64,000 bases of DNA, taken from Streptomyces anulatus (GTDB lineage: Bacteria > Actinomycetota > Actinomycetes > Streptomycetales > Streptomycetaceae). Both the position numbers and the translations under genes were made by a program. Below are positions 1 through 7,953 of this stretch, piece by piece; position 1 is the first letter of the stretch, and each line of letters begins with the position of its first letter. The stretch lies in contig NZ_BMVK01000005.1 of assembly GCF_014650675.1 (NCBI RefSeq), forward strand, positions 1 to 64,000, in the 5' to 3' direction. Below the pieces are notes generated by a model, which saw only the letters and a list, made by a program, of their open reading frames with translations, searched no databases and was not told the DNA's origin.

Positions 1-1844
1 TCGTCGTCGGACTCACCGGCGGACCCGAAGGACGCACCCTCATCCGCCGCGCCTCCCGGATGGCGGCCAAGGGCTCCGGCAGCGAGATCCTCGCCGTCTA
101 CATCGCCCGCAGCGACGGCCTGACCTCCGCGTCCCCGAAGGAACTGGCCGTCCAGCGCACCCTGGTCGAGGACCTCGGCGGCACCTTCCACCACGTCATC
201 GGCGACGACATACCGGCCGCCCTGCTGGAGTTCGCCCGCGGCGTGAACGCCACCCAGATCGTGCTCGGCTCCAGCCGCCGCAAGACCTGGCAGTACATCT
301 ACGGACCCGGGGTCGGCGCCACCGTCGCGCGCGAGTCGGGGCCCGACCTCGACGTCCACATCGTGACCCACGAGGAGGTCGCCAAGGGGCGCGGTCTGCC
401 CATGGCCCGCGGCGCCCGCCTCGGCCGGGCCCGGATCCTCTGGGGCTGGCTCGTCGGCGTCGTCGGCCCCGTCCTGCTCGCGGTGGTGCTGCGCGGCATG
501 GAGGACGCCCCGGGCCTCGCCAACGACGTCCTGCTCTTCCTCTTCCTGACGGTGGCCGCCGCCCTGCTCGGCGGACTGCGGCCCGCGCTCGCCTCGGCGG
601 CCGTCGGCTCCATGCTGCTGAACTACTGGTTCACCCCGCCCACCCACACCCTCACCGTCCAGGACCCCGAGAACCTCGTCGCCATCGTGATCTTCTTCGC
701 GGTGGCGGTGGCGGTTTCCTCCGTGGTCGACCTCGCGGCCCGGCGCACCCACCAGGCGGCCCGGCTGCGCGCCGAGTCGGAGATCCTCTCCTTCCTCGCG
801 GGCAGCGTGCTCCGCGGCGAGACCGCCCTCGACGCCCTGCTGGACCGGGTCCGCGAGACCTTCGCCATGGAGTCCGTCGCCCTGCTGGAGCGCAGCAGCG
901 ACGTCGAACCGTGGACCTGCGCCGGATCCGTCGGGCCGGCCCCGGTCACCCGCCCCGACGACGCCGACGTGGACATGCCGGTCGGCGACAACATGGCCCT
1001 CGCGCTGTCCGGCCGGGTGCTGCCCGCCGAGGACCGCCGGGTGCTCGGCGCGTTCGCCGCCCAGGCCGCCGTCGTCCTGGACCGCCAGCGTCTGGTCGGT
1101 GAGGCCGAGCAGGCCCGCAGGCTCGCCGAGGGCAACCGGATCAGGACCGCCCTGCTGGCCGCCGTCAGCCACGACCTGCGCACCCCGCTGGCCGCCATCA
1201 AGGCCGCAGTCAGCTCGCTGCGCTCCGACGACGTGGCCTGGTCCGACGAGGACGAGGCGGAACTCCTGGAAGGCATCGAGGACGGCGCCGACCGGCTGGA
1301 CCACCTCGTCGGCAATCTGCTGGACATGTCCCGCCTCCAGACCGGCACCGTGACCCCGCTGATCCGCGAGATCGACCTCGACGAGGTGGTCCCCATGGCG
1401 CTCGGCGGCGTCCCGGAGGGCAGCGTCGACCTCGACATCCCCGAGACGCTGCCGATGGTCGCCGTCGACCCCGGGCTCCTGGAGCGGGTCGTCGCCAACA
1501 TCGTGGAGAACGCCGTCAAGTACAACCCCGGCCAGGAGCCCGTCGCCGTGGCCGCCAGCGCCCTCGGCGGCCGGGTCGAGCTGCGCGTCGTGGACCGCGG
1601 CCGGGGCGTCCCCGACGAGGCCAAGGAACGGATCTTCGAGCCCTTCCAGCGGTACGGGGACGCCCCGCGCGGCGCCGGAGTGGGCCTCGGCCTCGCCGTC
1701 TCCCGGGGCTTCGCCGAGGCCATGGGCGGCACCCTCGACGCCGAGGACACCCCGGGCGGCGGGCTGACCATGGTCCTGACCCTCACCGCCGCGCCGGGCG
1801 GGATCCGGGCGGAGGCCGAGCTGCCGGCCCGGGCCACCTCATGA
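1..1844 (+). CDS. kdpD: KdpD sensor histidine kinase, C-terminal part (5' end outside window)
   Basis: Membrane histidine kinase that senses potassium limitation and phosphorylates KdpE. The reading frame is already open at base 3 (VVGLTGGPEGRTLIRRASR, typical of the KdpD Usp region), so the gene starts before the window; about 613 residues are visible. They begin with the end of a Usp-like domain containing GSSRRKTWQYI, followed by about four membrane segments (nt 430-750), a GAF-like region, the H-box SHDLRTPL with the phospho-acceptor His codon at 1170-1172, an N-box NIVENAVKYN and glycine-rich ATP-binding motifs. kdpFABC would be expected upstream but lies outside the window. The response regulator follows after a 127-nt gap. 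Confidence 0.95.
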   Translation, partial: VVGLTGGPEGRTLIRRASRMAAKGSGSEILAVYIARSDGLTSASPKELAVQRTLVEDLGGTFHHVIGDDIPAALLEFARGVNATQIVLGSSRRKTWQYIYGPGVGATVARESGPDLDVHIVTHEEVAKGRGLPMARGARLGRARILWGWLVGVVGPVLLAVVLRGMEDAPGLANDVLLFLFLTVAAALLGGLRPALASAAVGSMLLNYWFTPPTHTLTVQDPENLVAIVIFFAVAVAVSSVVDLAARRTHQAARLRAESEILSFLAGSVLRGETALDALLDRVRETFAMESVALLERSSDVEPWTCAGSVGPAPVTRPDDADVDMPVGDNMALALSGRVLPAEDRRVLGAFAAQAAVVLDRQRLVGEAEQARRLAEGNRIRTALLAAVSHDLRTPLAAIKAAVSSLRSDDVAWSDEDEAELLEGIEDGADRLDHLVGNLLDMSRLQTGTVTPLIREIDLDEVVPMALGGVPEGSVDLDIPETLPMVAVDPGLLERVVANIVENAVKYNPGQEPVAVAASALGGRVELRVVDRGRGVPDEAKERIFEPFQRYGDAPRGAGVGLGLAVSRGFAEAMGGTLDAEDTPGGGLTMVLTLTAAPGGIRAEAELPARATS

Positions 1845-1971
1845 CACGTCCCCGCGGACCGGGACGCCCCCGGGCGTACGCCGCCCGCCCCCGCGCTCTT
1901 CCCTCCGCCCCGCCCTCCCCGTACAGCAGAGTTCTTCCCTCCTCCCCGTGCAGCAGAAAGGCAGGTCCGCG

Positions 1972-2667
1972 ATGACCAGGGTGCTTGTGGTCGACGACGA
2001 GCCGCAGATCGTCCGCGCCCTCGTGATCAACCTGAAGGCGCGCCAGTACGAGGTCGACGCCGCGCCCGACGGGGCGACTGCCCTCCAGCTCGCCGCCGCC
2101 CGCCACCCCGACGTCGTCCTCCTCGACCTCGGGCTGCCGGACATGGACGGGGTCGAGGTGATCAGGGGCCTGCGCGGCTGGACCCGGGTGCCCATCCTCG
2201 TCCTCTCCGCGCGCCACACCTCCGACGAGAAGGTGGAGGCCCTGGACGCCGGGGCGGACGACTACGTCACCAAGCCGTTCGGCATGGACGAGCTGCTGGC
2301 CCGGCTGCGCGCCTCGGTACGCCGGGCGGAACCGGTCGGTCAGGACGGCGGGGCCGAGGACATCGCCCTCGTCGAGACGGCCGGCTTCACCGTCGACCTG
2401 GCGGCGAAGAAGGTGCACCGGTCAGGCCGCGACGTACGCCTCACCCCCACCGAATGGCACCTGCTGGAGGTCCTCGTCCGCAACAGCGGCCGCCTGGTCA
2501 GCCAGAAGCAGCTCCTCCAGGAGGTCTGGGGCCCTTCCTACGGCACCGAGACCAACTATCTGCGGGTCTACATGGCCCAGCTGCGCCGCAAGCTGGAGGC
2601 GGACCCCTCGCACCCCCGGCACTTCGTCACCGAACCGGGCATGGGCTACCGCTTCGAGCGCGGCTGA
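1972..2667 (+). CDS. kdpE: KdpE-type response regulator
   Basis: OmpR-family response regulator of 231 residues, partner of the KdpD kinase just upstream; in this family it activates the high-affinity Kdp potassium pump. The receiver domain shows the acidic pair D8-D9, phospho-acceptor D52 in LLDLGLPDMDG and conserved K101 in TKPFG. The C-terminal winged helix ends with RVYMAQLRRKLE and GMGYRFERG. An ATG 24 nt upstream is also in frame, but the family start MTRVLVVDDEPQ and an AGAAAGG ribosome site before it favour the start given. Confidence 0.95.
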   Translation: MTRVLVVDDEPQIVRALVINLKARQYEVDAAPDGATALQLAAARHPDVVLLDLGLPDMDGVEVIRGLRGWTRVPILVLSARHTSDEKVEALDAGADDYVTKPFGMDELLARLRASVRRAEPVGQDGGAEDIALVETAGFTVDLAAKKVHRSGRDVRLTPTEWHLLEVLVRNSGRLVSQKQLLQEVWGPSYGTETNYLRVYMAQLRRKLEADPSHPRHFVTEPGMGYRFERG

Positions 2668-2729
2668 CGGGCGCCGGGTCACCCTTTCGTGTGGTTTCCA
2701 GGGCCTCCGTGCGCAGACCGAAGGACCGG

Positions 2730-2735
2730 TACCCT
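2730..2735 (+). promoter_or_regulatory. Candidate -10 box for a leaderless transcript
   Basis: TACCCT fits TANNNT and ends 6 nt before the ATG at 2742, and no ribosome-binding sequence precedes that ATG. This is the usual arrangement of a leaderless actinobacterial mRNA. No convincing -35 was identified. Confidence 0.4.
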
Positions 2736-2741
2736 TCGGGT

Positions 2742-3167
2742 ATGAGTGCTGTTCCCCGATCCGAGAAAGCCGGGAAGGCCGGGAAGGCGGCGAGACCTTC
2801 CGGGCGGTTCCGCCGTATGCTCGACCGGCTCTCCAGTTCCCAGGAGGACCTGGAGTCCCAGGAGCTGCAGGAGGACGCGCAGGTCACCGGATGCACCCGG
2901 ATCTCCGAGTGCTCCGACCGGCAGATCGTGAAGGTGGCTGGTACGTTGCGGACCGTCACCCTCCGTCCCCGGGCCGGAGTGCCCGCCCTGGAGGCGGAGC
3001 TCTTCGACGGCACCGAGCCGCTGGACGTGGTCTGGCTCGGCCGTCGCTCCATCGTCGGTATCGAGCCCGGCCGCAGGATCATCGCCTCGGGGCGGGTCGC
3101 CATGAGCCATGGCCGCCGGGTGCTGTTCAACCCCACATACGAACTCCGACCGCTCGCCAAGGAGTAG
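2742..3167 (+). CDS. OB-fold nucleic-acid-binding protein
   Basis: A 141-residue protein with a Lys/Arg-rich N-terminus (residues 1-30) followed by an OB-fold-like beta region (about 45-140: VKVAGTLRTVTL, AELFDGTEPLDVVWLG, IEPGRRIIASGRV). It resembles the small actinobacterial OB-fold protein found next to DUF3159 and the CeoBC genes in mycobacteria (recalled from memory). The downstream membrane-protein gene begins 3 nt after the stop, so the two form an operon. The exact function is unknown; RNA or DNA binding is inferred from the fold. The frame stays open upstream, but the ATG at 2742 behind a TACCCT box is the natural start. Confidence 0.85.
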   Translation: MSAVPRSEKAGKAGKAARPSGRFRRMLDRLSSSQEDLESQELQEDAQVTGCTRISECSDRQIVKVAGTLRTVTLRPRAGVPALEAELFDGTEPLDVVWLGRRSIVGIEPGRRIIASGRVAMSHGRRVLFNPTYELRPLAKE

Positions 3168-3170
3168 CCG

Positions 3171-3962
3171 GTGACGTCTCTCGACAAGCCGACGTCCGAA
3201 ACGGACCAGCCCCACCGTACGGCCCCGCAGCACACCGGCGGGAAGCACGCCGCCCAGCAGGACGACGAGGCGAAGGCCGTCACCGAGGCCGCCCTCTTCG
3301 AGGCCTTCGGCGGTGTGCGCGGCATGGTGGAGACAGTCCTCCCCGGGCTGCTTTTCGTCACGATCTTCACCATCAACAAGAACCTGAACGCCTCGGCCAT
3401 CGCGGCCCTGGCGGTGTCCCTGGCCCTCGTCGCCGTCCGGCTGATCCGCCGGGACACCGTCAAGCACGCGTTCAGCGGTGTCTTCGGGGTGGCCTTCGGC
3501 GTCCTCTTCGCGAAGATGACCGGCGACGCCAAGGACTTCTACCTGCCGGGCATGCTCTACACCCTGGGTCTCGCGGTCGCCTACATCGGCACCGCCGTGG
3601 CCGGGGTGCCGCTGATCGGCCTGATCCTCGGCCCGGTCTTCAAGGAGAACCTCTCCTGGCGGACCCGTAACCCGGGCCGGAAGAAGGCGTACACCAAGGC
3701 CAGTTACGCCTGGGGCTTCATCCTGCTGGCCAAGTGCGCGATCCTCTTCCCGCTCTACTGGTGGGCCGACACCACCGAGTTCGGCTGGGTGCTCATCGCG
3801 CTGAAGATCCCGCCGTTCCTGCTCGCGGTCTATCTGACCTGGGTCTTCCTCGCGAAGGCGCCGGCGCCCATCGACGTCTTCGCCGAGATGGAGGCCGAGG
3901 AACAGGCCGAGAAGGAGCGCAAGAAGCAGGCCGCCGCGGCGCTCCGCGACCCGGACGCCTGA
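3171..3962 (+). CDS. DUF3159 family membrane protein
   Basis: Integral membrane protein of 263 residues. The first 45 residues are polar; about five to six hydrophobic segments follow, for example LLFVTIFTINKNLNASAIAAL, FSGVFGVAFGVLF, TLGLAVAYIGTAVAG, FILLAKCAILFPLYW and FLLAVYLTWVFLA. The end is a charged Glu/Lys-rich tail. The GTG start lies just after the AAGGAG that overlaps the end of the OB-fold gene, indicating coupled expression. The pair is conserved next to the CeoBC genes in actinobacteria, which suggests a role linked to membrane or ion homeostasis, but no activity is known. Confidence 0.85.
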   Translation: MTSLDKPTSETDQPHRTAPQHTGGKHAAQQDDEAKAVTEAALFEAFGGVRGMVETVLPGLLFVTIFTINKNLNASAIAALAVSLALVAVRLIRRDTVKHAFSGVFGVAFGVLFAKMTGDAKDFYLPGMLYTLGLAVAYIGTAVAGVPLIGLILGPVFKENLSWRTRNPGRKKAYTKASYAWGFILLAKCAILFPLYWWADTTEFGWVLIALKIPPFLLAVYLTWVFLAKAPAPIDVFAEMEAEEQAEKERKKQAAAALRDPDA

Positions 3963-3983
3963 CCCGTACACCGGCATCGCAGA

Positions 3984-4024
3984 GGAAGGGGCCCGGAACC
4001 GCTCAGCGGTTCCGGGCCCCTTCC
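3984..4024. terminator. Strong bidirectional terminator hairpin
   Basis: Near-perfect 20-bp inverted repeat (arms GGAAGGGGCCCGGAACCGCT and AGCGGTTCCGGGCCCCTTCC, separated by a single C). It sits between the convergent DUF3159 gene and the TrkA-family gene, so it can stop transcription from both sides. Confidence 0.85.
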
Positions 4025-4039
4025 CGTGGTTCTGCCCGG

Positions 4040-4717
4040 TCAGTCCTCCGACGGATCCCGCCGGACCGACAACAGGTCCTCCAACTGCTCCTCGCGCGCC
4101 TGGGCTGCCACGAACAGCAGCTCGTCACCTGCCTCCAGGGACTCCTCGGGGCTCGGCGTCAGCACCCGCGTACCCCGGATGATCGTCACCAGCGAGGTGT
4201 CCTCGGGCCAGGCCACGTCCCCGACACGGGTACCGGCCAGCGCCGACTCCGGCGGCAGGGTCAGCTCCACCAGGTTGGCGTCGCCGTGGCTGAAGCGCAG
4301 CAGCCGGACCAGATCGCCGACGCTCACCGCCTCCTCGACCAGGGCCGACATCAGGCGCGGCGTCGAGACGGCGACGTCCACGCCCCAGGACTCGTTGAAC
4401 AGCCACTCGTTCTTCGGGTTGTTCACCCGGGCCACCACACGGGGCACGCCGTACTCGGTCTTGGCGAGCAGCGAGACGACCAGGTTGACCTTGTCGTCCC
4501 CGGTCGCGGCGATCACCACGTTGCACCGCTGCAGCGCCGCCTCGTCCAGCGACGTGATCTCACAGGCGTCCGCGAGCAGCCACTCGGCCATCGGGACCCG
4601 CTCCACCGAGATGGCGGTCGGCGCCTTGTCGATCAGCAGCACCTCGTGCCCGTTCTCCAGCAGCTCGGCGGCGATGGAACGGCCCACCGCGCCCGCCCCG
4701 GCAATCGACACACGCAT
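4040..4717 (-). CDS. ceoC: TrkA/RCK family potassium uptake protein (second of pair, CeoC-like)
   Basis: Cytosolic gating subunit of 225 residues with an N-terminal NAD-binding Rossmann fold (GAGAVGRSIAAELLENGHEVLLIDK) and a C-terminal RCK_C domain from about residue 150. Its ATG overlaps the TGA of the upstream paralogue by one base (TGATG), a re-initiation junction. In the family such proteins bind nucleotides at the Rossmann fold and control a Trk-type or other potassium transporter; RCK_C domains of some members bind cyclic di-AMP. No channel subunit gene is beside the pair. An alternative start 255 nt upstream would run through the partner gene and was rejected. Confidence 0.88.
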   Translation of the reverse strand: MRVSIAGAGAVGRSIAAELLENGHEVLLIDKAPTAISVERVPMAEWLLADACEITSLDEAALQRCNVVIAATGDDKVNLVVSLLAKTEYGVPRVVARVNNPKNEWLFNESWGVDVAVSTPRLMSALVEEAVSVGDLVRLLRFSHGDANLVELTLPPESALAGTRVGDVAWPEDTSLVTIIRGTRVLTPSPEESLEAGDELLFVAAQAREEQLEDLLSVRRDPSED

Positions 4718-5385
4718 CAGTGACCGTCCTCCTCGGGACCCTGGGCGAAGGCCTCTTCGACCTTGGCGATCTCGTCCGTACGCATCATCACGTGGACCAG
4801 GTCGCCCTCCTGGAGGACGGTCTGCGAGCTCGGCAGTATGGCCTCGCCCAACCGGGTGAGGAAGGCGACACGGACCCCCGTCTCCTCCTGGAGCGTGCTG
4901 ATCTTGTGGCCGATCCAGGACGGCGTCGTGTGCACCTCGGCGAGCTGCACACCCCCGCTCGGATCGCGCCACAGGGGCTCGGCGCCCGAAGGCAGCAGCC
5001 GTCGCAGCATCTGGTCCGCCGTCCAGCGGACCGTCGCCACGGTGGGGATGCCGAGGCGCTGGTAGACCTCGGCGCGCCGGGGGTCGTAGATCCGCGCCGC
5101 GACGTTCTCGATGGAGAACATCTCGCGGGCCACCCGGGCCGCGATGATGTTCGAGTTGTCGCCGCTGCTGACCGCCGCGAACGCCCCGGCGTCCTCGATG
5201 CCCGCCTCGCGGAGAGTGTCCTGGTCGAAGCCGACCCCGGTGACCCGGCGACCGCCGAATCCGGACCCGAGGCGACGGAACGCCGTGGGGTCCTGGTCGA
5301 TCACCGCGACGGTGTGCCCCTGCTGTTCCAGGGTCTGTGCGAGAGCGGCTCCGACGCGCCCGCAGCCCATGATGACGATGTGCAC
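4717..5385 (-). CDS. ceoB: TrkA/RCK family potassium uptake protein (first of pair, CeoB-like)
   Basis: A 222-residue protein starting MHIVIMGCGRVGAALAQTL, a textbook Rossmann loop followed by the acidic strand end VAVIDQDP. The C-terminal RCK_C domain covers about residues 130-215. It is the promoter-proximal member of the coupled pair and is transcribed divergently from the KimA-like importer. The arrangement (two RCK proteins opposite an APC-type potassium importer) matches the ceoB-ceoC region of mycobacteria. Role inferred: sensing and gating of potassium uptake at the membrane. Confidence 0.88.
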   Translation of the reverse strand: MHIVIMGCGRVGAALAQTLEQQGHTVAVIDQDPTAFRRLGSGFGGRRVTGVGFDQDTLREAGIEDAGAFAAVSSGDNSNIIAARVAREMFSIENVAARIYDPRRAEVYQRLGIPTVATVRWTADQMLRRLLPSGAEPLWRDPSGGVQLAEVHTTPSWIGHKISTLQEETGVRVAFLTRLGEAILPSSQTVLQEGDLVHVMMRTDEIAKVEEAFAQGPEEDGH

Positions 5386-5706
5386 TGTGCGCCTACCCCG
5401 CCGTCCTGGTCATCCGGCTGACCTGCGAAAACACGCTGCTCACACTTCTCTCTCAGCTTGCTGGGCAAACAACGGGACACACACCCGCGGCGCGGCCCGG
5501 GGACGAGCTTAAGCGCCGGGGTGGTCAATCCCTCATCCGAGTGTCCGCATCTTCGCGCACTCCGGCAAAGGGAAAGCAAAATAGGCCGAACGAGTGCAAG
5601 GATTGCGTTAAGGAATAAGGGGCGTTCTCCGCCGACCGCAGGAGATTGCGGGGCCACGTCGAAAGGGTGTGCGTTCCGGCCACGGGCTCCGCTTACGATC
5701 CTCAGC
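5386..5706. promoter_or_regulatory. Divergent intergenic region ceoB / kimA
   Basis: About 320 bp without a coding feature I can support. It includes a comparatively AT-rich stretch (AAAGGGAAAGCAAAATAGG, then GCGTTAAGGAATAAGG) around 5567-5625, likely part of the promoters. At its right end TACGAT (5694-5699) lies 7 nt before the GTG of the kimA-like gene, suggesting a leaderless transcript. I looked for a cyclic-di-AMP (ydaO) riboswitch and could not recognise its conserved elements. Confidence 0.4.
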
Positions 5707-7770
5707 GTGTCCAAACTGACCGACCTGCCCAAACGGATCCTGATCGGCCGGGCGCTGCGTAGCGACAAACTCGGGGAGACCCTTCTCCCCAAGCGCATCG
5801 CGCTCCCCGTCTTCGCGTCCGACCCGTTGTCCTCGGTGGCGTACGCACCCGGAGAAGTCCTCCTCGTGCTGTCCATCGCGGGGGTGTCGGCGTACCACTT
5901 CAGCCCCTGGATCGCCGTCGCTGTCGTGGTCCTCATGTTCACGGTCGTCGCCTCCTACCGGCAGAACGTCCGCGCCTACCCGAGCGGCGGCGGCGACTAC
6001 GAGGTCGCGACCACCAACCTCGGCCCCAAGTCCGGACTGACCGTCGCCAGCGCCCTGCTCGTCGACTACGTCCTCACCGTCGCCGTGTCGATCTCCTCCG
6101 GCGTCGAGAACCTCGGCTCCGCGATCCCATTCGTCATCGAGCACAAGACGCTCTGCGCCATCGGCGCCATCGTCCTGCTCACCCTGATGAACCTGCGCGG
6201 CGTCAAGGAGTCCGGGAAGCTCTTCGCCATTCCCACCTACCTCTTCGTGGCCGGCGTCTTCCTCATGATCCTGTGGGGCGCGTTCCGGGGAGTGGTCCTC
6301 GGCGACGCGATGCACGCCCCCACCTCCGACCTGGAGATCAGGCCCGAACACGAGGGGCTGGCCGGTTTCGCGCTCGTCTTCCTGCTGCTGCGGGCCTTCT
6401 CCTCCGGCTGCGCCGCCCTCACCGGGGTCGAGGCGATCAGCAACGGGGTGCCCGCCTTCCGGAAGCCGAAGAGCAAGAACGCCGCGACCACGCTCGCCAT
6501 GATGGGCCTGCTCGCCGTCACCATGTTCTGCGGCATCATCGGCCTGGCCCTGGCCACCGACGTCAAGATGGCCGAGAACCCGGCGGTCGACCTGATCCGC
6601 GACGGCGTCCCGGTCGGCGCGGGCTTCACCCAGGACCCGGTCATCGCCCAGGTCGCCGAGGCGGTCTTCGGCCACGGCTCCTTCCTCTTCATGGTCCTCG
6701 CGGCCGCCACCGCCCTGGTGCTCTTCCTCGCCGCGAACACCGCGTACAACGGCTTCCCGCTGCTCGGCTCGATCCTCGCCCAGGACCGCTACCTGCCGCG
6801 CCAGCTGCACACGCGCGGCGACCGCCTCGCGTTCTCCAACGGCATTGTGCTGCTGGCGGGCGCCGCCATCCTGCTCGTCTGGGTCTACGGCGCCGACTCC
6901 ACGCGGCTGATCCAGCTCTACATCGTCGGGGTGTTCGTCTCCTTCACCCTCAGCCAGACCGGCATGGTGCGGCACTGGAACCGCCTGCTGGCCGACGAAC
7001 GGGATCAGGCCAAGCGCCGCCACATGGTGCGCTCCCGCGCCATCAACGCGTTCGGCGCCTTCTTCTGCGGCATGGTCCTGGTGATCGTCCTCGCCACCAA
7101 GTTCACCCACGGCGCCTGGGTGGCCCTGCTCGGCATGGTCATCTTCTACGGCACGATGACCGCGATCCGGAAGCACTACGACCGGGTCGCCGCCGAGATC
7201 GCCGCCGACGAGACGCCCACGGACGAGAGCGTGCGCCCCTCCCGCGTCCACGCCATCGTCCTCGTCTCCAAGCTCCACCGCCCCACGCTGCGCGCCCTCG
7301 CCTACGCCAAACTGATCCGCGCCGACCACCTGGAGGCGCTCTCCATCAGCGTCGACCCGGACGAGACGAAGGCGCTGCGCGAGGACTGGGAACGGCGCGC
7401 CATCAACGTCCCCCTCAAGATCCTCGACTCGCCCTACCGCGAGGTGACCCGCCCGGTCATCGAGTACGTGAAGGGCCTGCGCCGCCAGAGCCCGCGCGAC
7501 GTGGTCAGCGTCTACATCCCCGAGTACGTGGTCGGCCACTGGTACGAGCACCTCCTGCACAACCAGAGCGCCCTGCGCCTGAAGGGCCGTCTGCTCTTCA
7601 CCCCCGGCGTCATGGTGACCTCCGTCCCGTACCAGCTCCAGTCCTCCGAGGCGGCGAAGAAGCGGGCCCGCAAGCGCGCCGACTGGAGCGCCCCGGGTTC
7701 GGTCCGCCGGGGCCCGGTGGAGCGGGGGCACAAGGAGTCGAACCGCAAGGAGCCCCACCGCAAGGGCTGA
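5707..7770 (+). CDS. kimA: KimA-type potassium importer (APC superfamily)
   Basis: Membrane transporter of 687 residues with about 12 helices and a C-terminal cytosolic domain (from about residue 490) of Usp-like type. Stretches match Bacillus KimA as I recall it: LVDYVLTVAVSISSG, FSSGCAALTGVEAISNGVPAF, LAMMGLLAVTMF, GDRLAFSNGI, FTLSQTGM and the late HNQSALRLKGRLLF. KimA imports potassium with protons and is inhibited by cyclic di-AMP bound to its C-terminal domain. The neighbours (KdpDE, two RCK proteins) support a potassium role over amino-acid transport, the usual automatic label. A basic tail (residues about 655-687) exceeds the Bacillus length. The GTG start fits the family N-terminus and a TACGAT box 7 nt upstream. 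Confidence 0.8.
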   Translation: MSKLTDLPKRILIGRALRSDKLGETLLPKRIALPVFASDPLSSVAYAPGEVLLVLSIAGVSAYHFSPWIAVAVVVLMFTVVASYRQNVRAYPSGGGDYEVATTNLGPKSGLTVASALLVDYVLTVAVSISSGVENLGSAIPFVIEHKTLCAIGAIVLLTLMNLRGVKESGKLFAIPTYLFVAGVFLMILWGAFRGVVLGDAMHAPTSDLEIRPEHEGLAGFALVFLLLRAFSSGCAALTGVEAISNGVPAFRKPKSKNAATTLAMMGLLAVTMFCGIIGLALATDVKMAENPAVDLIRDGVPVGAGFTQDPVIAQVAEAVFGHGSFLFMVLAAATALVLFLAANTAYNGFPLLGSILAQDRYLPRQLHTRGDRLAFSNGIVLLAGAAILLVWVYGADSTRLIQLYIVGVFVSFTLSQTGMVRHWNRLLADERDQAKRRHMVRSRAINAFGAFFCGMVLVIVLATKFTHGAWVALLGMVIFYGTMTAIRKHYDRVAAEIAADETPTDESVRPSRVHAIVLVSKLHRPTLRALAYAKLIRADHLEALSISVDPDETKALREDWERRAINVPLKILDSPYREVTRPVIEYVKGLRRQSPRDVVSVYIPEYVVGHWYEHLLHNQSALRLKGRLLFTPGVMVTSVPYQLQSSEAAKKRARKRADWSAPGSVRRGPVERGHKESNRKEPHRKG

Positions 7771-7953
7771 AACCGTTCGCCGATGGACGACGGGCCGGGA
7801 CGCTGACGTACGGGCGTCACGAGCCCGGCCGGAAGGCGCCAGGCTGCGGGGCCGGTCGTGGTAAGCGCCCTGACCCCGTCCGCGTAGACTGGTGGGCTGT
7901 CGTCCGGCCGCGGGCCCGACCGTTTGCCCCCTTTCTCCCTGGAGCCTCCCCTC

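Noticed and set aside
4718..4972. N-terminal extension of the CeoC-like protein by 85 residues
   Set aside because: The extension would be antisense-like, Arg/Gly-rich and overlap the upstream gene; the Rossmann start MRVSIAGAGAVG at 4717 is typical.
5386..5706. Cyclic-di-AMP (ydaO) riboswitch before the kimA-like gene
   Set aside because: The location is attractive, but I could not identify the conserved elements, and the candidate leaderless promoter leaves no room for a 5' leader.
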